From the NCBI GenBank assembly GCA_965221185.1, contig OZ244866.1, forward strand, positions 2,542,001 to 2,606,000: DNA of 64,000 bases, given 5' to 3'. Positions 8,478-17,880 of the stretch are shown here, one piece after another. Positions within the stretch are counted from its first letter, which is position 1; each line of letters begins with the position of its first letter. Made by a program: the position numbers and the translations under genes. Below the pieces are notes generated by a model. That model was not told where the DNA came from, searched no databases, and worked only from the letters and a program-made list of their open reading frames with translations. Source of the stretch: Aldehydirespirator sp965221185 (GTDB taxonomy: Bacteria > Actinomycetota > Acidimicrobiia > Acidimicrobiales > Aldehydirespiratoraceae).

Positions 8478-9410
8478 ATGAGCCGTCCGTTCCGATTCGG
8501 CTTCAGCCTTGACGGCATCGATGGACCCGACCAGATCACCGGGCGGGTCCGCCGGGCCGAGGACATGGGGTACTCGGTTGTGGTGATGACCGACCACTTC
8601 GACGATCGGCACGGGCCTCTGGTGGCCATGACGGCCGTCGCGCTGGCCACCACATCGCTGCGGGTGGGCACGATGGTGCTGGCCAACGACTACCGGCACC
8701 CGGCCGTGCTGGCCAAGGAGCTGGCCTCTCTCGACATCGTCTCGGGCGGGCGCCTGGAGATCGGCATCGGAGCAGGATGGATGGCGTCCGACTACGAGCA
8801 GGCCGGCATCGGCTTCGACCGACCCGGCGTGCGCATCGAGCGGCTCGACGAGGCGGTGACGGTGCTGGAGGGCAGCTTCGGCGAGGGCCTCTTCGACTTC
8901 GAGGGCGACCACTACAAGATCGCCGGACTCGACTCGCAGCCCAAGCCCGTGCAGAAGCCCCGTCCTCCGCTGCTGATGGCTGGCGGCGGCCACAGGATGC
9001 TGGCTCTGGCGGCGCGCCGGGCCGACATCGTCGGAGTCAACCCCAGCCTCCACTCGGGAGCGATCGACGAGCATGCTGGGCCCACGGCCACCGCGGAGGC
9101 CACCGACAACAAGCTCGCCGTCGTTCGAGACGCCGCCGGTGAACGCTTCGGGTCCATCGAACTGCAGACCCGTGTGCACCTGGCCGTCATCACCGACGAT
9201 GCCCACGCCCTGGCCACTGCGGCCGCTCCCGTGTTCGGTATCACCGCCGAGCAGGCCCTAGCCTCGCCCCACGCCCTGGTGGGCACCGTCGACGAGTGCG
9301 TGGCCGCCATCGAAGGCTGGCGAGAGCGCTGGGGGATCTCCTACATATCCTTCACCGGCGACTCGGCCGAAGCAATGGCCCCCGTCGTGGAGCGCCTAGC
9401 CGGCCAGTAG
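8478..9410 (+). CDS. LLM-class F420-dependent oxidoreductase (MSMEG_2516-like)
   Basis: 310 aa TIM-barrel flavin/F420 oxidoreductase of the bacterial luciferase superfamily. Diagnostic stretches are RRAEDMGYSVVVMTDHF near the N-terminus, LRVGTMVLANDYRHP, the core LDIVSGGRLEIGIGAGWM, and DRPGVRIERLDEAV. I recognise this as the subfamily known in mycobacteria as MSMEG_2516. F420 rather than FMN as cofactor is family knowledge, not visible in sequence. ATG 8478 (start MSRPFRFGFS) matches family N-termini; an in-frame ATG at 8451 would add nine unlikely residues. It is transcribed divergently from fic across the AT-rich repeat island. Substrate unknown. Confidence 0.9.
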   Translation: MSRPFRFGFSLDGIDGPDQITGRVRRAEDMGYSVVVMTDHFDDRHGPLVAMTAVALATTSLRVGTMVLANDYRHPAVLAKELASLDIVSGGRLEIGIGAGWMASDYEQAGIGFDRPGVRIERLDEAVTVLEGSFGEGLFDFEGDHYKIAGLDSQPKPVQKPRPPLLMAGGGHRMLALAARRADIVGVNPSLHSGAIDEHAGPTATAEATDNKLAVVRDAAGERFGSIELQTRVHLAVITDDAHALATAAAPVFGITAEQALASPHALVGTVDECVAAIEGWRERWGISYISFTGDSAEAMAPVVERLAGQ

Positions 9411-9438
9411 CCGAGCTCTAGAAAGATCCGGCCCGGGG

Positions 9439-11022
9439 TCACTCCCATTCGATGGTGGCGGGGGGCTTGGAGGTGATGTCGTAGACCACCCGGTTCACTC
9501 CGGGCACCTCGGCGATGACCCGGCTGCTCATCGCCTCGAGCACGTCGTGGGGCAAGCGGGCCCAGTCGGCGGTCATGGCGTCGGAGCTGGTCACCGCCCG
9601 GATCACCACCAGGCGCCCGTAGGTGCGCTCATCGCCCATCACCCCCACCGTGCGGATGTCGGGCAGCACCGCGAACGACTGCCAGATCTCGCGCTCCAGG
9701 CCGGCGTTGCGCAGCTCTTCCCGCACGATCGCGTCGGCGTGGCGCAGAGTGTCGGCAACCTCGGGGGTCACCTCTCCGATGATGCGCACCGCCAGGCCGG
9801 GGCCCGGGAAGGGCTGGCGGTGCACGATCTCGTCGGGAAGGCCCAACTCGGCGCCGACGGCGCGCACCTCGTCCTTGAACAGCAGCCGCAGCGGCTCCAC
9901 CAGCTCGAAGTCCAAATCGTCGGGCAGCCCGCCCACGTTGTGGTGGCTCTTGATGGTGGACGAGTGGGTGGTGGCGCCCGACTCGATCACGTCGGGATAC
10001 AGAGTGCCCTGCACCAGGAACCCCGCGTCGAGGACACGGCCGCGGGCCCGCTCGAAGGCTCGGATGAACTGCTCGCCCACCACTCTGCGCTTGGCCTCGG
10101 GCTCGACGACCCCAGCCAGAGCCGAGAAGAACTCCTCAGCCGCGTCCACCCGCACCAACTCGATCCCGAAGTGGCGTCCGAAGGTCTCCTCCACCTGGTC
10201 GGCCTCGCCCAAGCGCAGCAGGCCAGTGTCCACCAGCACGCACGTGAGCCGGTCGCCGATGGACCGATGCACCAGGGCGGCGGCCACCGCCGAGTCCACT
10301 CCGCCCGACAGGCCGCAAATGGCCCGCCCGCCGCCCACCTGGTCCCGGACCGCGGCGACCTGGGCGTCGATTATCGAGTGCATCGACCAGCTCGGCCCTG
10401 CGCCGCAGCCGCGGCGCAGGAAACGCTCCAGCACCTGGCGGCCGTGAGGCGTGTGCTCCACCTCGGGATGGAACTGCACCGCGTAGAGGCCCCGCTCAGC
10501 GTCCTCGAAGGCGGCCACGGGCGAGGCCGCGGTCACCGCGGTGACGGTCGCGCCCGGGGGCGGATCGACGATGGCGTCGAAGTGGCTCATCCACACCGCT
10601 TGGGGCGAGGGCAGGCCCGCGAGCAGGATCCCGCCGCTATCCACCGCCGACATCTCGGCCCGGCCGTACTCGCCGCGCTCGTTGGGGCCGACCGCGCCGC
10701 CAAGCTGCTCGGCGATGAGCTGAGCGCCGTAGCAGATGCCCAGCACGGGCACGCCGAGATCGTAGATCTCCGGGTCGAGGATGGGCGCCCCCTCCACATG
10801 CACCGAGGCCGGGCCACCGCTGAGGATCACGCCGGCAGGCTGGCGGGCCGCTACCTCGCTCGCGGTGATCGACGCCGGCACGATCTCGCTGTACACCTCG
10901 CATTCACGTACCCGTCGGGCGATGAGCTGCGCGTACTGAGCGCCGAAGTCAACCACCAACACGGTGTCGAACGCGCCGTCAGCGGTGGCGCCTGAGCCGG
11001 AACTGTCGCGAAGACTCGTCAT
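9439..11022 (-). CDS. guaA: GMP synthase (glutamine-hydrolysing)
   Basis: 527 aa. Converts XMP to GMP with glutamine and ATP. The N-terminal class I glutamine amidotransferase has the nucleophile in GICYGAQ (C97), with the His/Glu pair in FHPEVEHT. The ATP-pyrophosphatase domain has the PP-loop SGGVDS near residue 240. The C-terminal dimerisation domain ends with the family signature YDITSKPPATIEWE. Length is normal (about 525). It follows guaB3 on the same strand with a 70-base gap, so a guanine-nucleotide transcription unit is likely. Confidence 0.97.
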   Translation of the reverse strand: MTSLRDSSGSGATADGAFDTVLVVDFGAQYAQLIARRVRECEVYSEIVPASITASEVAARQPAGVILSGGPASVHVEGAPILDPEIYDLGVPVLGICYGAQLIAEQLGGAVGPNERGEYGRAEMSAVDSGGILLAGLPSPQAVWMSHFDAIVDPPPGATVTAVTAASPVAAFEDAERGLYAVQFHPEVEHTPHGRQVLERFLRRGCGAGPSWSMHSIIDAQVAAVRDQVGGGRAICGLSGGVDSAVAAALVHRSIGDRLTCVLVDTGLLRLGEADQVEETFGRHFGIELVRVDAAEEFFSALAGVVEPEAKRRVVGEQFIRAFERARGRVLDAGFLVQGTLYPDVIESGATTHSSTIKSHHNVGGLPDDLDFELVEPLRLLFKDEVRAVGAELGLPDEIVHRQPFPGPGLAVRIIGEVTPEVADTLRHADAIVREELRNAGLEREIWQSFAVLPDIRTVGVMGDERTYGRLVVIRAVTSSDAMTADWARLPHDVLEAMSSRVIAEVPGVNRVVYDITSKPPATIEWE

Positions 11023-11092
11023 AATCGCAGGAAAACGCGACGATTCGCCGAGGTGGCACTACGCATAGGCAGCAAGGCTCGCTCCCCGGCGG

Positions 11093-12202
11093 TCATGGCG
11101 AGACTATTGCGACCGCGGCTCGCTGGAAGTCCTTCACGTCGGTGTAGCCGCACTTGGCCAGCGATGTGCGCAGCCCGCCCATCATGTTGGTGGTGCCCTC
11201 GGGACCGAGGGCGGGGCCGTGGAGGATCTCCGCGAGCGTGCCCCTCGGCTCCACCTCCATGACGCGGCCGCGGGGCAGGGTCGGATGCCCCGAGGAGAGA
11301 TCCCAGTGCCGGCCCGCGCACGGCGAGTCCGACGCCAAGGCCAGCGGCAGGCCCAGCATGGCCGCGTCGGCGCCGCACACGATCGCCTTGGCGACATCGC
11401 CCGCGGTGCGCATGGTCCCGTCGGCGATCACATGGCAGTACACGCCGGTCTCGTCGAGGTGACGCATGCGGGCCGCCCGCGCGTCGGCGATGGCGGTGGC
11501 CTGCGGGGCATCGAGTCCCAGCACCTGGCGGCTGGTGCCGACATGGCCCGAGCCGGCCCCGACCAAGACCCCGGCCGCGCCTGTGCGCATCAGGTGGAGG
11601 GCGGCCTGGTAGCTCACGCAGCCACCGACGATCACCGGCGTCTGCATGCGGCGGATGAACGTCTTGAGGTTCAGCGGATCCGCGGACGACGACACGTGCT
11701 CGGCCGACACGATCGTGCCTGAGATGACCAGCAGGTCGATCTCGGCGGAGATGGCGTGCGGTGCCAGCTCCACCGCCCGCTGGGGCCGCACCCGGCCCGC
11801 GGTGCGCACCCCGGCCGCCTTGATCTCAGAGATGCGGGCGGCCACCAGATCGGGCTGGATCGGCCCGGAGTAGAGCTCGCGCAGACGACCGGCCGCGGTG
11901 TCGAGGGGCATGGCCGACAACTCGGCCAGCTCGGCCTCGGGATCCTCGCAGCGGGTCCAGACACCCTCGAGGTCGAGCACCCCGACGCCTCCAAGCTCGC
12001 CCAACCGCACCGCGGTGGCCGGGCTGGTGACGGTGTCGGTGGAGGCACCCAGCACGGGGATGTCGAAGCGGTAGGCGTCGATCTGCCAGGAGATGTCTAC
12101 GTCTTCAGGGTCGCGGGTGCGACGGCTCGGGATGATGGAGACCTCGTCGAGGCGGTAGGCGCGCCGGCCGGACTTTCCCAGCCCGATCTCTATCTCAGCC
12201 AT
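11093..12202 (-). CDS. guaB3: GuaB3 family IMP dehydrogenase-related protein
   Basis: 369 aa TIM-barrel of the IMPDH/GMP-reductase superfamily, GuaB3 type (starts MAEIEIGLGKSGRRAYRLDE and has no CBS domains). It retains the nucleotide-binding GADAAMLG and HVIADGTMRTAGD segments. The loop that in true IMPDH carries the catalytic cysteine (GSICTTR) reads GHVGTSR here, with no cysteine. I recall a similar cysteine-less loop in other actinobacterial GuaB3 proteins, so this is probably a subfamily trait. Function in purine metabolism is likely but the reaction is uncertain. Adjacent to guaA on the same strand. Confidence 0.9.
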   Translation of the reverse strand: MAEIEIGLGKSGRRAYRLDEVSIIPSRRTRDPEDVDISWQIDAYRFDIPVLGASTDTVTSPATAVRLGELGGVGVLDLEGVWTRCEDPEAELAELSAMPLDTAAGRLRELYSGPIQPDLVAARISEIKAAGVRTAGRVRPQRAVELAPHAISAEIDLLVISGTIVSAEHVSSSADPLNLKTFIRRMQTPVIVGGCVSYQAALHLMRTGAAGVLVGAGSGHVGTSRQVLGLDAPQATAIADARAARMRHLDETGVYCHVIADGTMRTAGDVAKAIVCGADAAMLGLPLALASDSPCAGRHWDLSSGHPTLPRGRVMEVEPRGTLAEILHGPALGPEGTTNMMGGLRTSLAKCGYTDVKDFQRAAVAIVSP

Positions 12203-12296
12203 CGACGCTCCCCTGGCACTGCGACCTTCGGATGGGTTCGCTCATAGGGCTGGGCACCAACAAACCGAGGCGCCGCAAGCCGGGCACCGGCCGAGC

Positions 12297-12956
12297 CTAT
12301 CCGGCGTCTGCGGTGCCGGTAGCGACCATCAGCAGCCGGCGCAGCACAGCCGCCGTGGCGCCCCACACCGTGTCGCCCGGCAGCTCGAAGAACGTCATGG
12401 CGCGCTCGCCCCCGAATGCCTCCCCCAACGACCAGATCTCCTCTCGCCACGCGTCGGGGTCGGTCAGCTCCGATAGCGGGACGCGCAGCACGCGCTCAAC
12501 TTCGGCCGGGTCGGGCACCAGCTCGGGGCGTCGGTCGACGGTGGCCACGAACGGGCACACCAGTGAGCGGGACCCGACCGTGACGAAGCGGTCGAGCCGA
12601 CTGACCCTCTGGACCGTGCCGGGGGCCAGGCCGATCTCCTCAGACGCCTCCCGCAGTGCGGTCGCCCACAGATCGGCGTCGCCCGGCTCGCGCCTGCCGC
12701 CGGGAAACGACACCTCGCCCGCGTGGTGGCGCAGGTGCCAGGACCGTCGGGTAAGCACCACCCACGGCTCGCCCCGGTGCTCATAGAGCAGCACCAGCAC
12801 CGCCGACGGCGCTGACCCCGGTGGCACCGTTGCCGGTGATGGCAGGAGCCCGGACGGGGCGGCGGCGACCGCCTCCAGAACCCGATCCAGGCTGGGACAG
12901 CGACGATGCTCCGGAAGCTGGGACCACGGCGCCGCTCCACCCAACCGCACGTTCAC
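12297..12956 (-). CDS. Nudix hydrolase, CoA pyrophosphatase type
   Basis: 219 aa. The Nudix signature is visible in GGRREPGD followed by ALREASEEIGL. It is preceded by LTRRSWHLRHHAGEVSFPGG, which matches the UPF0035 motif of NudL/YeaB-type coenzyme A pyrophosphatases. Expected reaction: hydrolysis of CoA to 4'-phosphopantetheine and 3',5'-ADP, needing a divalent metal bound by the REASEE glutamates. The frame opens at GTG 12956 without a clear Shine-Dalgarno, so the true start may be a little downstream. About 45 residues precede the conserved domain. Confidence 0.85.
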   Translation of the reverse strand: MNVRLGGAAPWSQLPEHRRCPSLDRVLEAVAAAPSGLLPSPATVPPGSAPSAVLVLLYEHRGEPWVVLTRRSWHLRHHAGEVSFPGGRREPGDADLWATALREASEEIGLAPGTVQRVSRLDRFVTVGSRSLVCPFVATVDRRPELVPDPAEVERVLRVPLSELTDPDAWREEIWSLGEAFGGERAMTFFELPGDTVWGATAAVLRRLLMVATGTADAG

Positions 12957-13042
12957 TGGGCGGGGTATGTGCTGGGAGCCGCCCCTGCCTGCGGGGACCG
13001 GCGGCGGATCGAAGACCGCCGCCGCTGACGCGGCGCGGTCGG

Positions 13043-13210
13043 TCAGGATCCTTCCCCGCCACCGGCCGCGGCTGCGGCCAAGTTCTGGAGCAGTTCACGC
13101 AGTCCGCCGGTCTTGAGGTCGCTCATCACCCGGCCCGGCGGCGTCTCGCCCCGCTCCCACTCCTCCCAGTGGTCCAGCAGCTTGCGCGGGTCCGGCGCCG
13201 GGCGATCCAT
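13043..13210 (-). CDS. small uncharacterised acidic protein (55 aa)
   Basis: Starts at ATG 13210 and ends with TGA 13043-13045. The chain begins MDRPAPDPRKLLDHWEEWER and continues with GETPPGRVMSDLKTGGLREL and an Ala/Gly-rich tail. Third codon positions are almost all G or C, as in neighbouring genes. I recall similar DPRKLLDxWxEWERGETPPGR proteins as conserved hypotheticals in actinomycetes. There is no signal peptide or membrane segment, and the function is unknown. It lies 86 bases upstream of the Nudix gene on the same strand. Confidence 0.75.
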   Translation of the reverse strand: MDRPAPDPRKLLDHWEEWERGETPPGRVMSDLKTGGLRELLQNLAAAAAGGGEGS

Positions 13211-13290
13211 CCCGTGAGGCTACCGGCGCCGTTCGAAGCTGATCGTCGTCGAAGCGTCCATGTTGGCCAATCTCATGGCTGTGGCCCCTG

Positions 13291-13392
13291 TCAGCTGAGG
13301 GCGGCTTGCCGGATCTCCTTCATCTGCTCGAAGAACTCGGGCTCGAAGGTTCCAGGCGGGTAGTGCCACGGGCACGCCCCCGACAGCGGCAC
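13291..13392 (-). CDS. possible 33-aa micro-protein downstream of groEL
   Basis: A short frame from GTG 13392 to TGA 13291-13293 reads VPLSGACPWHYPPGTFEPEF and ends QMKEIRQAALS. Codon choice is G/C-ending throughout and the composition is protein-like. There is no convincing Shine-Dalgarno, and the frame is open further upstream without an ATG. It could be a genuine small gene or the 3' remnant of a lost one. Confidence 0.25.
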   Translation of the reverse strand: MPLSGACPWHYPPGTFEPEFFEQMKEIRQAALS

Positions 13393-13425
13393 CGTGATTG
13401 ATTTACAAACGAGCACAGGCGCGCA

Positions 13426-13452
13426 GGAGCCCGAGCTCATCGCTCGGGCTCC
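13426..13452 (-). terminator. hairpin downstream of groEL
   Basis: GGAGCCCGAG (13426-13435) pairs perfectly with CTCGGGCTCC (13443-13452) around a 7-base loop, 26 bases past the groEL stop. No T-tract follows on the minus strand, so this is a GC-type terminator or RNA-stabilising stem. Confidence 0.55.
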
Positions 13453-13478
13453 TTGGGGGGTTCGCGAGAGGCGAACGG

Positions 13479-15125
<1,647 letters not shown>

Positions 15126-15133
15126 CGGCGACC

Positions 15134-15424
15134 TCAGACGACCTTGGCCAGCACGTCGCGGGCGTTGAGGATCAGCAGATCCTCGCCGTCGACGGTGATC
15201 TCGGTGCCGCCGTACTTGGAGTAGACGACGGTGTCGCCTGCTGCGACGTCCATGGCGATGAGCTCACCGCTGTCGTCGGACCGGCGACCGGGGCCGACCG
15301 CCAGTACCTCGCCCTGCTGGGGCTTCTCCTTGGCGGTGTCGGGGATGACGAGACCACTGGCCGTGGTCTCCTCGGCGTCGCTGGGCCGCACAACGATGCG
15401 ATCCTCGAGTGGCTGCAAGTTCAT
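15134..15424 (-). CDS. groES: co-chaperonin GroES (Cpn10)
   Basis: 96 aa, the heptameric lid of the GroEL chamber. It starts at ATG 15424 with MNLQPLEDRIVVRPSDAEET, a canonical GroES N-terminus. The mobile loop (ETTASGLVIPDTAKEKPQQG), GDTVVYSKYGGTEI and the end LNARDVLAKVV are all typical. A longer open frame extends upstream through the CIRCE-like box but is not credible. First gene of the groES-groEL operon. Confidence 0.97.
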   Translation of the reverse strand: MNLQPLEDRIVVRPSDAEETTASGLVIPDTAKEKPQQGEVLAVGPGRRSDDSGELIAMDVAAGDTVVYSKYGGTEITVDGEDLLILNARDVLAKVV

Positions 15425-15508
15425 GTGTCCTCCCGGACTCCTGTTCTCGGATTGGCTTGTTCCTTGTGGCCGGGGCGGCCTGTCCGTGCCCTCGGCCACG
15501 ACACGGGC

Positions 15509-15537
15509 GTTGGCACTCTCCCGTGTCGAGTGCCAAC
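15509..15537 (-). promoter_or_regulatory. CIRCE-like HrcA operator upstream of groES
   Basis: GTTGGCACTC, then nine bases, then GAGTGCCAAC: a perfect 10-bp inverted repeat with the diagnostic 9-base spacer of CIRCE (consensus TTAGCACTC-N9-GAGTGCTAA). It lies about 85 bases upstream of groES. HrcA repression released by heat shock is the expected control. The outermost bases differ from consensus (TTGG for TTAG, CCAA for CTAA) but symmetrically so. hrcA itself is not in the window. Confidence 0.9.
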
Positions 15538-15582
15538 GATACGGCGCCCAAGGGGGGGCCACAACGCGCGGGACCCGGCGTT

Positions 15583-16590
15583 CTAGCTCTCCGGCAGGCC
15601 CAGCGACGGGTCCGCGCCCGCAGTGAGCGGAGAGGGCCCGTCGGCCTGCAGGCGCCACCAGGCCGCCGCGGCCACCATGGCCGCGTTGTCGGTGCACATG
15701 GCCCGGCTCGGCAGGTGAACGGCGAGCCCGTCGGCGGCGCCCGCTTCGAGCGTCATCTCCCGCAGCCGGCTGTTGGCGGCCACCCCGCCGGCCAGGCACA
15801 GACCCACCGCGCCGTGCTCGGCCGCGGCCCGCCGGGCCTTGGCCACGAGCACGTCGGCCACCGCCTCCTGGAACGATGCGGCCACATCCGCTATAGGCGC
15901 GTCCGGATGGCGCCGCAAGTGGTTGATCACCGCGGTCTTGAGTCCGCTGAATGAGAAGTTCCAGCCGTCGTGCAGCATCGGCCGGGGGAAGGCGATTCCG
16001 TCGGGATCCCCCTGGTGGCTGAGCCGGTCGATGGCCGGCCCGCCCGGATATCCGAGACCCATGAAGCGGGCCACCTTGTCGAAGGCCTCCCCCGCGGCGT
16101 CGTCGAGGGTGGCGCCCAGGACCCGGTAGCGCAGGCGGTCCTCCATCAGCACAAGCATGGTGTGGCCACCCGAGACCAGGGCCACCACCACCGGCAGTTC
16201 GATGTGGGGCTCATCGAGGAAGGCCGCATGGAGATGGGCCTCGAGGTGGTTGACGGCCACGAACGGCACGTCCCAGACGAGCGCCAGCGCCTTGGCCGCC
16301 GACACGCCGACCAGCAACGCCCCCACCAGGCCCGGTCCGGCCGTGGCCCCCACCGCGGCGATGTCGGAGTCGTCAACCCCCGACTCCGCCAGCGCCTGCG
16401 ACACTACGGGGACGAGCCGCTCGACGTGGGCCCGGCCCGCCACCTCGGGGACGACGCCCCCGTAGCGGGAGTGCAGATCGATCTGGCTCGACACCACCGA
16501 CGACAGCACCTGCTGCCCGCCGGCGACCACCGCCGCGGCCGTCTCGTCGCAGGAGGTCTCGATCCCCAGGATCGGCTCGGTCGCAGTCAT
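15583..16590 (-). CDS. tsaD: tRNA N6-threonylcarbamoyladenosine transferase TsaD
   Basis: 335 aa (from ATG 16590). Transfers the threonylcarbamoyl group to A37 of ANN-decoding tRNAs, working with TsaB and TsaE. The start LGIETSCDETAAAVV, the metal-binding HLEAH of NHLEAHLHAAF, the ASKHA-fold LVSGGHTMLVL and the C-terminal CTDNAAM are all visible. ATG 16590 (MTATEPILGIETS) is preceded by GGGTGG; an alternative ATG at 16608 overlaps the tsaB stop as ATGA and would add six residues. No rimI lies between tsaB and tsaD, unlike in many genomes. Confidence 0.95.
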   Translation of the reverse strand: MTATEPILGIETSCDETAAAVVAGGQQVLSSVVSSQIDLHSRYGGVVPEVAGRAHVERLVPVVSQALAESGVDDSDIAAVGATAGPGLVGALLVGVSAAKALALVWDVPFVAVNHLEAHLHAAFLDEPHIELPVVVALVSGGHTMLVLMEDRLRYRVLGATLDDAAGEAFDKVARFMGLGYPGGPAIDRLSHQGDPDGIAFPRPMLHDGWNFSFSGLKTAVINHLRRHPDAPIADVAASFQEAVADVLVAKARRAAAEHGAVGLCLAGGVAANSRLREMTLEAGAADGLAVHLPSRAMCTDNAAMVAAAAWWRLQADGPSPLTAGADPSLGLPES

Positions 16591-16604
16591 CGATCCACCC
16601 GCTG

Positions 16605-17324
16605 TCATGGGCCTGCCGATGTCCACTTCGCCTCCGCGTCGGGGCGGCGCAGATAGATGGGCCTTATCTCGTCCGGGCGCACGAACTCCTCGCGCTCAGC
16701 CAGGGCGTGGGCCAACAGCACCAAGGACTCAGCCGAGGGGTGGGCGAATCCGGGATCGGCCAACTCCACCCCGCGCAGCCCCCCAAACATCGAGCTGTAC
16801 TTCACCGCTCCGTCACCCACGACAAGCGTCTCACCCTCATCGACCATCATCTGCGACACGAGACGGTCGGGGGGGTCCACCGCGGGCTCGGTCAGGCGCT
16901 GCACCCCTGCGGGCAGGCAGCCGTATCGGGCGTGAAACACCTCGCCCCGGCGGGCGTCGATAACTGCGGCAATGATCCGCCCAGTGTGGCGCATCGGGTA
17001 GGCGAGAAGGTCGAGGCTCGTAACCGGCACCATGGGCACCCGCAGGGCGTGCGCCATTGTGATCGCAGTGGTCACCCCCACGCGCAGGCCGGTGTAGAGC
17101 CCCGGGCCGACATCGACTGCAACCGCGCCCAGGTCCCTCAGTCCGACGTCGGCATGGGCGCAGGCCGCCTGAATCTGTGGAGCGAGCAATTCGGCGTGAC
17201 GGCGCTCGCGGGTGGCCTGAACCGAGGCCAGCACACCTTCGTGGCCTCCGATGGCGCAGCCCACGCGGCCGGTGGCCGTCTCGATCCCGAGTATCAGCAC
17301 AGCGAGTGCTCCGGGCATCGCCAC
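16605..17324 (-). CDS. tsaB: tRNA threonylcarbamoyl complex protein TsaB
   Basis: 239 aa inactive TsaD paralogue that scaffolds the TsaD-TsaE complex for t6A synthesis. The ASKHA start LILGIETATGRVGCAIGG, the core VDVGPGLYTGLRVGV and the end DEIRPIYLRRPDAEAKW are typical. The frame opens at GTG 17324; ATG 17318 or GTG 17300 (VLILGIETA) are also possible starts. The gene ends by overlapping an in-frame upstream ATG of tsaD and lies 37 bases after tsaE. Confidence 0.92.
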   Translation of the reverse strand: MAMPGALAVLILGIETATGRVGCAIGGHEGVLASVQATRERRHAELLAPQIQAACAHADVGLRDLGAVAVDVGPGLYTGLRVGVTTAITMAHALRVPMVPVTSLDLLAYPMRHTGRIIAAVIDARRGEVFHARYGCLPAGVQRLTEPAVDPPDRLVSQMMVDEGETLVVGDGAVKYSSMFGGLRGVELADPGFAHPSAESLVLLAHALAEREEFVRPDEIRPIYLRRPDAEAKWTSAGP

Positions 17325-17361
17325 ACCAGCGGCCGGGCACGGCCCTGCCGAGTCGCCTCTA

Positions 17362-17850
17362 TCAGCACGGAGAGGCCCAGGGCTCGAGCGCGGCCCTCAA
17401 CCGGTTGGCGCGGCGCTGCCAGGCCTCGCCCCGACCCCGCAGCTCGAAGCTGCGATCGTCGTCGCCACGGCCGAGGCGGATCGTCACCGACAGGTGCTCG
17501 GGCGGAAGATCCGACGAGATGATGTCGCCCCACTCCACGAGGGTCACCCCTTCATCGAGGAGCTCGGGCAGGGCCAGGTCGCTCACCTCTTCGGAGCAGT
17601 CGAAGCGATAGACATCGAGGTGGTTGACCACCAGTCGCCCCTCATACCGGTTGGCCAGAGTGAAGGTGGGACTGGTGACGGGGGCGGTCACCCCCAGGGT
17701 GGCCGCGAACCCCTGGACGAAGGCAGTCTTGCCCGCTCCCAAGTCCCCCACCAGAACGACCACGTCGCCGGTGTCAACGATTGTGGCGACGGCCGCGCCG
17801 AGCGCCCTCGTCTCGTCGACCCCGGCAGTCCTACACGCGAGCATCCACAC
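17362..17850 (-). CDS. tsaE: tRNA threonylcarbamoyladenosine biosynthesis ATPase TsaE
   Basis: 162 aa P-loop ATPase of the t6A complex. Walker A is GDLGAGKT (35-42, K41). SPTFTLANRYEGRL and NHLDVYRFD are the TsaE signatures, and VEWGD is the characteristic later motif. The C-terminal 30 residues are basic and divergent. GTG 17850 is taken as the start; ATG 17844 is equally possible. It lies just downstream of the P1 peptidase gene (30-base gap). Confidence 0.93.
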   Translation of the reverse strand: MWMLACRTAGVDETRALGAAVATIVDTGDVVVLVGDLGAGKTAFVQGFAATLGVTAPVTSPTFTLANRYEGRLVVNHLDVYRFDCSEEVSDLALPELLDEGVTLVEWGDIISSDLPPEHLSVTIRLGRGDDDRSFELRGRGEAWQRRANRLRAALEPWASPC

Positions 17851-17880
17851 CTGTCGCGAGGGCAGCGGAAGGGGGCGTTG

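Noticed and set aside
9547..10995. 482-codon frame antisense to guaA
   Set aside because: Shadow of guaA; His/Arg/Gly-rich nonsense composition.
15425..15799. N-terminal extension of groES through the CIRCE-like box
   Set aside because: Canonical GroES starts at MNLQPLEDRI; the upstream frame contains the operator and is not protein-like.
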